A DNA stretch of 64,000 nucleotides, taken from positions 11,309 to 75,308 of the forward strand of contig CAKTSK010000009.1 of the NCBI GenBank assembly GCA_934597725.1. The letters are read 5' to 3'. Each line of letters opens with the position of its first letter. Position 1 is the first letter of the stretch. Below, piece by piece: positions 7,240 to 13,988 of the stretch. The position numbers and the translations under genes were made by a program. The stretch comes from an uncultured Eubacteriales bacterium. Its GTDB lineage: Bacteria > Bacillota > Clostridia > Oscillospirales > Oscillospiraceae. The notes beneath the pieces are model-generated. The model did no database searches, was not told the origin of the DNA, and was given only the letters and a program-made list of their open reading frames with translations.

Positions 7240-9732
7240 TCAGCGCAGATAGCGGCCGGTTATACTGTCCGGGTTCTGCGCCACAGCAGCCGGGGTACCG
7301 GCCGCCACGATCCTGCCGCCGTCTGTGCCGCCGCCCGGCCCCAGGTCGATGAGATAGTCGGCGTTGCGGATCACATCCAGGTCGTGCTCGATCACCAGAA
7401 CCGTGGCGCCCTGGTCCAGCAGGTGCTGGAATACGCCCAGCAAGGTCTGGACATCCAGCGGGTGCAGGCCAATGGTGGGTTCGTCAAAGAGAAAGATGGT
7501 GTCTTCCTGCCCCCGGCCCATTTCGCTGGCCAGCTTTAAGCGCTGGGCCTCTCCGCCGGAGAGGCTGGGCGTGGCTTCTCCCAAGGTCAGATAGCCCAGC
7601 CCCAACTGATCCAGGACCTTCAGACGCTGCTGGACCACCCGCCAGGAAGCGCAGAAGTCCAGCGCGGTGTGAATGTCCATCGCCATCAGCCCAGGGAGAG
7701 AGCAGGGCGTCTTAGCACCAGCCAGAATATTCTCTGCGGCCTTGTCATAGCGGCTGCCCCGGCAAGCGGGGCAGGGGACCTCCACATCGGGCAAAAACTG
7801 CACGTCCAGGCTGATGCTCCCGGTGCCGTCGCAGGTGGGGCAGCGGAGGCTTCCGGTGTTATAGGAGAAATCCCCGGCCCGAAGGCCCCGGGCTTTGGCC
7901 TCCGGTGTTTTGGCATAGAGTTTCCGCAGGGGATCATGCACGTTGGCGTAGGTCGCAACGGTAGAGCGGACGTTAAGGCCAATGGGAGTGGCATCGATGA
8001 GTTTGACCCGCTGGATGCCTGCCGTCTCCACGGCGCACACATGTCCAGGGAGGGGGGTTCCGGCAATGGCGGCCTCCAACCCCGGCAGCAGGCTTTCCAG
8101 GACCAACGTGGTTTTTCCAGAGCCGGAAACGCCGGTCACTACCGTCAGCCGCCCTTTGGGGATGTCTGCGGAGAGGGGCTTGACGGTGTGGATGGCGTCG
8201 GTCTCAATATGGATCTTGCCGCCTTGGAACAGGTCGGCTTCCTTGCAGGGGGGATGAACCTGTACCCGGGCTGCCCCGGACAGAAAGGGGCCGATCCGTG
8301 AGGCGGGTGTTTTTTGAATGGTTTCCAAGGTGCCTTGGGCGATCACTTGGCCCCCTTCCGCGCCGGCCTTGGGGCCAAGCTCGATGAGCCAATCTGCCGC
8401 AGACAGGAGCTGTGTGTCGTGGTCAACCAGCAGAACGGAGTTGCCGTCTGCCACCAGGTCGTGGAGCACGGCAGTCACTCCTTGCAGATTGGACGGGTGC
8501 AGGCCGATGGAGGGTTCGTCCAGCACATAGAGGACGCCGGTGGTCCGGTTGCGTACCGCCCGGGCCAGCTGCATCCGCTGGCGCTCTCCGGTGGACAGGG
8601 TGGAAGAAGCCCGGTCCAGGGTAAGGTAACCCAGCCCCAGAGACATCAGCCGCTGGGCCACAGTCTGAAAGGCCTGACAGATGCTCTCGGCCATGGGGGC
8701 CATTTCTTGGGGCAGGGAGGTAGGGACCCCTGCGACCCAAGGGACAAGCTGAGACAAGGTCATCTGGCAGGCCTCGTCCAGGCCGATGCCCCGCAGCTTG
8801 GGTGCGCGGGCCTGGGGAGAGAGGCGGGTGCCGCCGCAGTGGGGGCAGGTATCCTCCCGCAGGAATCGCGCGACCCGCTTCATGCCCTTTTCATCCTTGA
8901 CCTTGGCCAGGGCGTTTTCCACGGTATAGACGGCGTTGTAGTAGGTGAAGTCCAGCTCTCCGGCCTGGTTGGAGCCTTTGGGGTGATAGAAGATGTGCCG
9001 CTTCTCTGCCGGGCCGTTGTAGATGATGTCTTTTTCCCGGTCGGTCAGATCCCGGAACGGTACGTCAGTGCGGACCCCCATGGCCCGGCAGACATCGGTC
9101 ATGAGAGACCACATCAGGGTGTTCCAGGGCGCTACAGCGCCCTGGTCGATGGTGAGGGAGGGATCGGGGACCAGAGACTCCCGATCCACGGTGCGGACGA
9201 TACCGGTCCCTCCGCAGGTCTGACAGGCGCCCCGGCTGTTGAAGGAGAGATCCTCCGCGCCGGGAGGAAAGAAGGTCACCCCGCAGCGGGGGCAGGTCAG
9301 CGGCTGTTCTGCGGCAACCGCCAGCGTCGGGGGATGGGGGTGGCCGTTGGGACAGCAATGGCTGGCCAGCCGGGAAAACATCAGGCGCAGGCTGTTGAGC
9401 AGTTCTGTCCCGGTGCCGAAAGTGCTGCGGATGCCGGGGACCCCGGGCCGCTGGTGCAGGGCCAGCGCGGCGGGAACATACAGCACCTGGTCCACCTCTG
9501 CCCGCGCGGCCTGGGTCATGCGGCGGCGGGTATAGGTGGAGAGGGCTTCCAGGTACCGCCGGGAGCCTTCTGCATAGAGGACGCCCAGGGCCAGAGAGGA
9601 TTTCCCGGAGCCAGACACCCCGGCGACGGCAACGATTTGATGGAGAGGGACGTTGACGTTGATGTTTTTCAGGTTGTGTACCCTGGCGCCCCGAATCAGG
9701 ATCTCTTTCGGGGGCATGGCGTTTTGCGGCAT
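7240..9732 (-). CDS. uvrA: UvrA-family excinuclease ATPase (UvrA2-like, no UvrB-binding domain)
   Basis: DNA-damage recognition type tandem ABC ATPase, 830 residues. Start at 9732 (MPQNAMPPKEILIRGARVHN) is fixed by AGGAG seven bases upstream and by the UvrA N-terminal signature. Two Walker A loops (GVSGSGKSSLALGVL, GVSGSGKTTLVLESL), two ABC signatures (LSTGERQRMQLARA, LSGGEAQRLKLASE), two Walker B segments (VLDEPSIGLH, LFDEPTIGLH) and two zinc CxxC modules are present. Between GTGTELLNSLRLMFSR and the first zinc module it lacks the ~100-residue UvrB-binding domain of canonical UvrA. Such short UvrAs are linked in the literature to drug or damage tolerance and need not work with UvrB. Its promoter region overlaps a cotJC remnant. 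Confidence 0.92.
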   Translation of the reverse strand: MPQNAMPPKEILIRGARVHNLKNINVNVPLHQIVAVAGVSGSGKSSLALGVLYAEGSRRYLEALSTYTRRRMTQAARAEVDQVLYVPAALALHQRPGVPGIRSTFGTGTELLNSLRLMFSRLASHCCPNGHPHPPTLAVAAEQPLTCPRCGVTFFPPGAEDLSFNSRGACQTCGGTGIVRTVDRESLVPDPSLTIDQGAVAPWNTLMWSLMTDVCRAMGVRTDVPFRDLTDREKDIIYNGPAEKRHIFYHPKGSNQAGELDFTYYNAVYTVENALAKVKDEKGMKRVARFLREDTCPHCGGTRLSPQARAPKLRGIGLDEACQMTLSQLVPWVAGVPTSLPQEMAPMAESICQAFQTVAQRLMSLGLGYLTLDRASSTLSTGERQRMQLARAVRNRTTGVLYVLDEPSIGLHPSNLQGVTAVLHDLVADGNSVLLVDHDTQLLSAADWLIELGPKAGAEGGQVIAQGTLETIQKTPASRIGPFLSGAARVQVHPPCKEADLFQGGKIHIETDAIHTVKPLSADIPKGRLTVVTGVSGSGKTTLVLESLLPGLEAAIAGTPLPGHVCAVETAGIQRVKLIDATPIGLNVRSTVATYANVHDPLRKLYAKTPEAKARGLRAGDFSYNTGSLRCPTCDGTGSISLDVQFLPDVEVPCPACRGSRYDKAAENILAGAKTPCSLPGLMAMDIHTALDFCASWRVVQQRLKVLDQLGLGYLTLGEATPSLSGGEAQRLKLASEMGRGQEDTIFLFDEPTIGLHPLDVQTLLGVFQHLLDQGATVLVIEHDLDVIRNADYLIDLGPGGGTDGGRIVAAGTPAAVAQNPDSITGRYLR

Positions 9733-9752
9733 GGGAGGTCTCCTTTCGGTGA

Positions 9753-9974
9753 TTCGGTCGTTCTTCCAGCAGCGCAGCAGAGCAGAAGGCGCGCGTGACC
9801 TACGACAACATTCTTCGCCTGGCCAAGGACGATCCCGATGTGACGGACGTGATCCGGTTTCTGCGGGAACGGGAGATCGTTCACTTCCAGCGCTTCGGCG
9901 GCGCCCTGCAGCAGGTGCGGGAACAGTTGGATCAGAAAAATGTCTACTACACCAACCCGGCGTTTGACCGATAA
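9753..9974 (+). pseudogene. cotJC: cotJC-like fragment (manganese catalase family spore coat protein, 3' end only)
   Basis: The plus frame ending with TAA at 9972-9974 reads ARVTYDNILRLAKDDPDV, then FLREREIVHFQRFGGALQQV and NVYYTNPAFDR, the conserved C terminus of CotJC, a manganese-catalase-like spore coat protein. Only about 65 codons are recognisable, from roughly 9777 on; upstream the frame has no ATG and runs into a stop at 9750, inside the start region of the divergent UvrA gene. The intact family protein is about 190 residues, so this is the tail of a gene cut off by a deletion or insertion. It implies a spore-forming ancestor. Confidence 0.85.
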
Positions 9975-9981
9975 ACACCGG

Positions 9982-10015
9982 CATGGGGGGCGGCCAGGGC
10001 AGCCGCCCCCCCATG
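9982..10015. repeat. GC-rich inverted repeat between cotJC remnant and alcohol dehydrogenase
   Basis: CATGGGGGGCGGC pairs with GCCG, seven C and ATG (one bulge). Probably the old terminator of cotJC; there is no T run. Confidence 0.55.
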
Positions 10016-10024
10016 TTCCGGACG

Positions 10025-11062
10025 TTAGAGGTTCTCAATGGCGATTTTCATGCATCCGTCCCGGCGGTGCTCGAACAGGTCATAGGCTTCCTCGATCCGG
10101 GACAAAGGAAACGTGTGGGTAAGCAGGGGCGTGGTATCAATGCCCCCTTGCCGTATCCATTCCAGCAGGTCTGCACACCGGCAGGCATCCACTCCGCCGG
10201 TCTTGAATATCAGATTCTTGCCATACATCTCCGGGAGAGGGAGAACTTGCGGGCGGTCGTACATGGCCACCAGCACAACGATGGCGTTGGGGCGGGCACA
10301 CTGCCAGGCCATGGAAAAAGTCTCCTCTCCGCCAGCGGCCTCAATGATCCGGTCTGCGCCGCCGTGAGCGCTTACGGCCCGGACGGTATCCAGAGCCTGG
10401 TCAGGGGAGAGGACAAGGACCTGGGGAAAATGGGACCGGACAAAGGCGCGCCGCTGGGGATCTCGCTCGCAGACCAGGATCTGCCTGGGCTGTTTCTGCA
10501 AGAGACACAGCAAGGTGCATAAGCCGGTGGGACCGGCCCCCAGAAGAAGAACGGTATCTTCCGGCCCGACCTCCGCCAGGTCCGCCGCCCAGAGGCCGGT
10601 GGAGAGCAGATCCCCCACGAAAAGGGCCTGCCGGTCGGAGACCTCCGGCGGGATCACGGTCAGCCCCTGGTCGGCATAGGGAACGCGGACGGCTTCTGCT
10701 TGTCCGCCGTCGATGCGGCAGCCCAGGGCCCAGCCGCCGTTGGGGTCGGTGCAGTTGTTGACATATCCCTGGCGGCAGAAAAAACAGTGGCCGCAGAAGG
10801 TCTCTACGTTGACGGCGACGCGGTCGCCGGGGCGCAGCGTGGAAATATCACTGCCAACTTCCTGGATAACCCCCACCATCTCATGGCCCAGGGTGATCCC
10901 GGGCACAGCCCGGGGCACCGCGCCGTGCTTGATGTGCAGGTCGCTGGTGCAGATGCTGGACAACGTCACACGGACGATGGCGTCTCTGGGATGCATGATC
11001 GTAGGGGAAGGTTTTTCTGTCAGCGCAAGGTGGCCGGGAGAGAGATAGGTATAGGCTAACAT
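10025..11062 (-). CDS. zinc-dependent alcohol dehydrogenase (MDR family)
   Basis: Medium-chain dehydrogenase/reductase of 345 residues; oxidises an alcohol or reduces an aldehyde/ketone with NAD(P). Start at 11062 (MLAYTYLSPGHLALTEKPSP) has GGAGG upstream. Catalytic zinc ligands: Cys in SSICTSDLHIKHG and His-Glu in TLGHEMVG. Structural zinc cysteines: CGHCFFCRQGYVNNC. Cofactor site: LLLGAGPTGLCTLLCLL, followed by an acidic residue (CERD), which favours NAD over NADP. Resembles the isopropanol/sorbitol dehydrogenase-like group; the substrate cannot be told. A hairpin terminator separates it from the next upstream gene, so it has its own promoter somewhere in 11063-11144, not clear to me. Confidence 0.9.
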   Translation of the reverse strand: MLAYTYLSPGHLALTEKPSPTIMHPRDAIVRVTLSSICTSDLHIKHGAVPRAVPGITLGHEMVGVIQEVGSDISTLRPGDRVAVNVETFCGHCFFCRQGYVNNCTDPNGGWALGCRIDGGQAEAVRVPYADQGLTVIPPEVSDRQALFVGDLLSTGLWAADLAEVGPEDTVLLLGAGPTGLCTLLCLLQKQPRQILVCERDPQRRAFVRSHFPQVLVLSPDQALDTVRAVSAHGGADRIIEAAGGEETFSMAWQCARPNAIVVLVAMYDRPQVLPLPEMYGKNLIFKTGGVDACRCADLLEWIRQGGIDTTPLLTHTFPLSRIEEAYDLFEHRRDGCMKIAIENL

Positions 11063-11144
11063 GATGATGTCCTCCGTGGAAGAAGTGGAACTGTTGGGTT
11101 GAGGGATGATGAGAACGAAGGGGGGGCTGCGAACGTCATAAACC

Positions 11145-11171
11145 AAAACCACCGGGTCAACCGGTGGTTTT
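11145..11171 (-). terminator. intrinsic terminator of the 11227-11733 gene
   Basis: AAAACCACCGG / CCGGTGGTTTT with a 5-base loop; on the minus strand the stem ends in T-rich sequence. Perfect 11-bp stem. Confidence 0.75.
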
Positions 11172-11226
11172 GGGAAAATTACGGCGTGTTTTATTGGTGC
11201 TGAGGGGAAACGTTTCTGCTTTTCGA

Positions 11227-11733
11227 TTAACGAGGATGCGATTCGTTCGCAGAACTGGGAGCCGGAGAGAACATCAGCCGTCTGCGGTTATAGTATTTGG
11301 TCACCACATAGAAGAAGATCAGCGCGCCGAGGATGATCCCGATCAGTTGCCCGAACAGATGGAGCGTGGATGGCACTGCCTGGGGGAGGATAAGCTCAGT
11401 GACACTGAACACAATGGAGAGGATCTGAATGTAGATCAGCAGGCGCGGACCGAGCCAACGCCTCTTGGCCAGAAAAACGATGGCGGCAACGGTTGCTAAC
11501 ATCAAGATCAGGTAAATGGCGATGCGATAGATCCCAAATGGTGCCAGCCCGGCCTGCTGGTATTCTGCATAAGAGCCGATCGTGTCGCAGAGAGAATAGA
11601 GCCAGGAAAGGAGCCAGAGCGGGCACAGGAAAAAGACGAATATGTTGTGAAAGTTCATCGCGGGCTGATCCGATGCACGGAACGCATTTGCCGGCGGGTC
11701 CCATGCTGTGTTTGAAAACATTGCCTTGAACAT
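11227..11733 (-). CDS. uncharacterised four-helix membrane protein (168 aa)
   Basis: Begins MFKAMFSNTAWDPPANAF with AAGGAG eight bases before the ATG at 11733. Four hydrophobic segments can be read: around FVFFLCPLWLLSWLYSL, IYLILMLATVAAIVFLA, LLIYIQILSIVFSV and IIGIILGALIFFYVV, ending in a basic tail (KYYNRRR). The layout resembles DUF2569-type proteins, but I cannot assign a family. It has its own promoter (11853-11881) and terminator, so it is monocistronic. Base composition is lower in GC than the core genes around it. Confidence 0.7.
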   Translation of the reverse strand: MFKAMFSNTAWDPPANAFRASDQPAMNFHNIFVFFLCPLWLLSWLYSLCDTIGSYAEYQQAGLAPFGIYRIAIYLILMLATVAAIVFLAKRRWLGPRLLIYIQILSIVFSVTELILPQAVPSTLHLFGQLIGIILGALIFFYVVTKYYNRRRLMFSPAPSSANESHPR

Positions 11734-11852
11734 CGTGTCATCTCCTTTTGGTGCGGTCTGCTGTTTGAAAAAGGCCGCGTGTGTCGGATGGCAGTTTTTG
11801 TGATGCGGGGGCGATGAAACAGTGCGCTTGGAGATACTGATCTCCTACGTTC

Positions 11853-11881
11853 ATTATAACAATAACGGAACGAAAGCGCAA
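11853..11881 (-). promoter_or_regulatory. promoter for the 168-aa membrane protein
   Basis: On the minus strand TTGCGC (11881-11876), 17-base spacer, perfect TATAAT (11858-11853). It leaves a leader of about 110 bases. Confidence 0.55.
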
Positions 11882-11903
11882 GACTTTGGCAACTGCTCGA
11901 CAC

Positions 11904-11919
11904 ATAGAACATGTTCTAT
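11904..11919. repeat. 16-bp perfect palindrome
   Basis: ATAGAACATGTTCTAT is its own reverse complement. It lies 23 bases upstream of the -35 element at 11876-11881 and overlaps the stop codon of the small gene 11916-12089. Possible operator or weak hairpin. Confidence 0.6.
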
Positions 11920-12089
11920 TTTTTGCTGCTTCTATATGCGCCTGAAAAGACGATTGCAAACAGCATAGGGATCGCAGCATATCCTGTATTTCCTGTTGCC
12001 GTACCTCTATTTGCCAATACATAGCCCGCACCGATGAAGGTGAGGATTGAGAATATGATAGATAAAGCTAAAAATATTTTTATTTTCAT
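11916..12089 (-). CDS. small two-helix membrane protein (57 aa)
   Basis: A 57-residue frame starting MKIKIFLALSIIFSILTF at 12089, with GGGAG eight bases upstream, ending at TAG 11916-11918. Two hydrophobic segments (residues 4-26 and about 37-50) flank a short polar loop NRGTATGNTG, and the tail is basic (YRSSKK). AT-rich codon use unlike the neighbouring core genes. I do not recognise a family; the clean ribosome site, membrane topology and tail make it a credible gene. Confidence 0.6.
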   Translation of the reverse strand: MKIKIFLALSIIFSILTFIGAGYVLANRGTATGNTGYAAIPMLFAIVFSGAYRSSKK

Positions 12090-12164
12090 ATGTCTTTCTC
12101 CCTTGTAAACTTCAAATCGTCTGCGGTTTTCGATCGTTCTACGATAGCTTGGTCATAGGGTGCG

Positions 12165-12839
12165 TTATCCTCCTGCACACCGTTTGCAGGGTGTCAGACC
12201 TGCCGATTCTGCCTTATCCAGCGTGGTAGGGGAGTAGTTTCCATCGTTGCAATGGTTGTCATAGTGATACCGTTTTCCGGTTGGCGTAATGTAGACAGTG
12301 GTCGATGATTGCTCCGCCGCAGCGGCAGCGTCGGGTCCCTCTGCGGGCTGTGCGGCAGGTTCCTGGGCGGGTCCTGCCTGGGGCTGGTCTGTGTTGTCCG
12401 CCGGGGCAGGCGTTTCCGTCTCTGGCGCTGCTTGCTGTGCCGTGTCTTTTTCTGTGGCAGGGGTGCTGGCGCTGGCAGCCGGAGGGGCTGGCTGGCGGTT
12501 GTCTGGGCCGTCTAAGGCGCTGCCGATCCCGCCGATCAGCAGCAGAGCGACCAGAACATAGGGCCACTTCCGCTTTTTCTTCGGTTGTTTGGCGGGAGGG
12601 GATGTCTTGGGCAGGATTTCTTTTTCGGCAGAGACCTTTGGGGCGGGCCGTTTTTTGCCGGAATCTTCTACATAGGAAAGCCCGGTGCCGGGGATGGAAT
12701 AGGTCTTCCTGGTTTTTCCGTTGGCGCTTTTGGTGATGCGGAAGCCCTTTGTGCCCCAGCTATAGCCAACGCCAGACTTGCTGAGATTGACGCGGAAACC
12801 GCCGGGGAGCTTGAAGCTCTTTCGGAAACGGAAGCCCAT
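12165..12839 (-). CDS. DUF4236 domain protein with membrane segment and C-terminal Cys/His motif
   Basis: 224 residues. N-terminal DUF4236: MGFRFRKSFKLPGGFRVNLS, SKSGVGYSWGTKGFR and YSIPGTGLSYVE, a short beta-rich domain of unknown function. Then a lysine-rich stretch, one membrane helix (WPYVLVALLLIGGIGSAL), a long low-complexity Ala/Pro/Gln/Thr linker, and a C-terminal TVYITPTGKRYHY-(D)-NHC...CKRC module resembling small DNA/metal-binding tails seen at the end of nuclease-like or surface proteins. Topology suggests a cytoplasmic DUF4236 and an external or tethered tail, or the reverse. The role is unknown; such proteins are common in accessory regions. Confidence 0.8.
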   Translation of the reverse strand: MGFRFRKSFKLPGGFRVNLSKSGVGYSWGTKGFRITKSANGKTRKTYSIPGTGLSYVEDSGKKRPAPKVSAEKEILPKTSPPAKQPKKKRKWPYVLVALLLIGGIGSALDGPDNRQPAPPAASASTPATEKDTAQQAAPETETPAPADNTDQPQAGPAQEPAAQPAEGPDAAAAAEQSSTTVYITPTGKRYHYDNHCNDGNYSPTTLDKAESAGLTPCKRCAGG

Positions 12840-12893
12840 AGGATCGCCTCACTTTCTTGCGGGATGTATTTTTGTGTTTTGGAGTTCTTTCTG

Positions 12894-12902
12894 ATCATAG
12901 CA
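12894..12902 (-). promoter_or_regulatory. possible extended -10 for the DUF4236 gene
   Basis: On the minus strand TGC followed by TATGAT (12899-12894), 55 bases before the start codon. No convincing -35 at 17 bases. Confidence 0.35.
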
Positions 12903-13045
12903 TGGCATATATTGCGGAGATTTGCAATGCCATTTTACCATGTTTTTCGTACAGGATCTTTACAGGATTTTGACATGTTTCTACCATGTCGTCCCGTGTT
13001 CTTTCGTAACGCTTTGAACCTCTGAAAAACCATTGAAATACAAAG

Positions 13046-13082
13046 AAAAAACCCTTGAACCGTTGAGGCTCAAGGGTTTTCC
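13046..13082 (-). terminator. intrinsic terminator after the tRNA-Ser pair
   Basis: On the minus strand AAAACCCTTGAGCC pairs with GGTTCAAGGGTTTT, followed by a T run, beginning just after the CCA end of tRNA-Ser(GCU). Confidence 0.9.
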
Positions 13083-13085
13083 TTT

Positions 13086-13177
13086 TGGCGGAGAAGGAGG
13101 GATTTGAACCCTCGCGACGCTCAACACGCCCTACTCCCTTAGCAGGGGAGCCCCTTCGGCCACTTGGGTACTTCTCC
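13086..13177 (-). tRNA. tRNA-Ser(GCU), CCA encoded
   Basis: Acceptor GGAGAAG pairs with CTTCTCC; anticodon stem CTCCC/GGGAG with loop CTGCTAA gives anticodon GCU; a long variable arm as expected for serine; T arm GGGTTCAAATCCC; discriminator G followed by genomic CCA (13086-13088). Confidence 0.97.
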
Positions 13178-13200
13178 AAATTCAGTCGTTCAGAAAAAGA

Positions 13201-13287
13201 TGGCGGAGAGAGTGGGATTCGAACCCACGGCCCTTTCGGGTCACTGGTTTTCAAGACCAGCTCCTTAAACCGCTCGGACATCTCTCC
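13201..13287 (-). tRNA. tRNA-Ser(UGA), CCA encoded
   Basis: Acceptor GGAGAGA / TCTCTCC; anticodon stem CTGGT/ACCAG with loop CTTGAAA, anticodon UGA; variable arm CCCGAAAGGG; T arm GTGGGTTCGAATCCCAC; CCA encoded at 13201-13203. It is 23 bases upstream of the second serine tRNA and co-transcribed with it. Confidence 0.97.
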
Positions 13288-13322
13288 GTGTGCGGGGATT
13301 CCCCCGGTTAGATGCGAAACTT

Positions 13323-13351
13323 ATGTTATCACAAGAGAGGGAAAATGTCAA
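13323..13351 (-). promoter_or_regulatory. promoter for the tRNA-Ser pair
   Basis: Minus strand TTGACA (13351-13346), 17-base spacer, TAACAT (13328-13323), about 30 bases before the first tRNA. Confidence 0.75.
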
Positions 13352-13562
13352 TCATAAAAACGGAAAAGTTTGCAATTTTTTTCGCCGCCGGGGAAAAGAC
13401 ACCGGACTGTATCGGAAGAAGAGGGAACGGCGGAGTTGTTTATAGAAGAAAATAGGGGTATTTTCTTTCTTTTTGAGGGGGAGAAGAGGGAAAAAACCGC
13501 TGTTTTTCAGGAAATGATAAATCGTTTGACGAATTTTGTCGAAAAGACTCGAACGAAAATGC

Positions 13563-13591
13563 TTTCCAACGGCGGCATTTCAGATTACAAT
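13563..13591 (+). promoter_or_regulatory. probable promoter for the DUF6514-like gene
   Basis: TTTCCA (13563-13568), 17-base spacer, TACAAT (13586-13591), 40 bases before the start codon at 13631. Apart from the divergent tRNA promoter, the rest of 13288-13630 shows nothing else I can support. Confidence 0.45.
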
Positions 13592-13630
13592 AGGGGTTGG
13601 TTACAAAACTTGATTTTAGGAGGAAGAGCA

Positions 13631-13900
13631 ATGAGAGAGCTGTATCGTGGCCAGAGCGATCTTAGTAACCAGATCGGGCGGCCTGCGACCTGTGAGTATG
13701 GGATCTTGGTTCGCACACTGGAAGCGCCAGTCTGCTGTGAAAGCTATGGCGTCAGTGTTACCATGATCCAGACAGGGGAACGAGAAGAGATCCCGGACAT
13801 CACGGTTCTGCCGGAACGCATTGAGGCGCTGGTGGAGCTGCTGATGGCGGGCGGCGTGACCCCCTGTACGGTGAGAGAGATCATCGAAGACTGGCTGTAA
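13631..13900 (+). CDS. small DUF6514-like protein (89 aa)
   Basis: Begins MRELYRGQSDLSNQIGRP at 13631 with AGGAGG seven to eight bases upstream; a longer in-frame opening to 13370 is not preceded by a ribosome site. Compact alpha/beta pattern: a beta hairpin (CEYGILVRTLEAPVCCESYG), an acidic strand region, then the helix ERIEALVELLMAGGVTPCTV and a terminal REIIEDWL. That C terminus (vTP-x-t-x-x-x-iiEDWL) matches what I remember of DUF6514, a small Oscillospiraceae/clostridial family of unknown function. It is followed closely by the ATPase gene at 13989. Confidence 0.75.
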   Translation: MRELYRGQSDLSNQIGRPATCEYGILVRTLEAPVCCESYGVSVTMIQTGEREEIPDITVLPERIEALVELLMAGGVTPCTVREIIEDWL

Positions 13901-13988
13901 CGGAACGCAGCCGAAAAATGGGGCAGCAAAAAACACGGTCGTAATGCATATACTGGAGAAAAGAATATGGATTCTGGGAGGACAATAT

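Noticed and set aside
11908..11917. GAACATGTTC as an SOS (LexA) box
   Set aside because: The Gram-positive box needs GAAC-N4-GTTC; here the spacing is two bases and the adjacent genes are not SOS-type.
13085..13290. Possible phage attachment site at the tRNA-Ser pair
   Set aside because: No integrase and no duplicated tRNA 3' end could be found by reading the window.
13085..13357. Plus-strand frame giving EGFEPSRRSTRP and GIRTHGPFGSL
   Set aside because: This is the well-known spurious translation of the antisense strand of tRNA-Ser genes.
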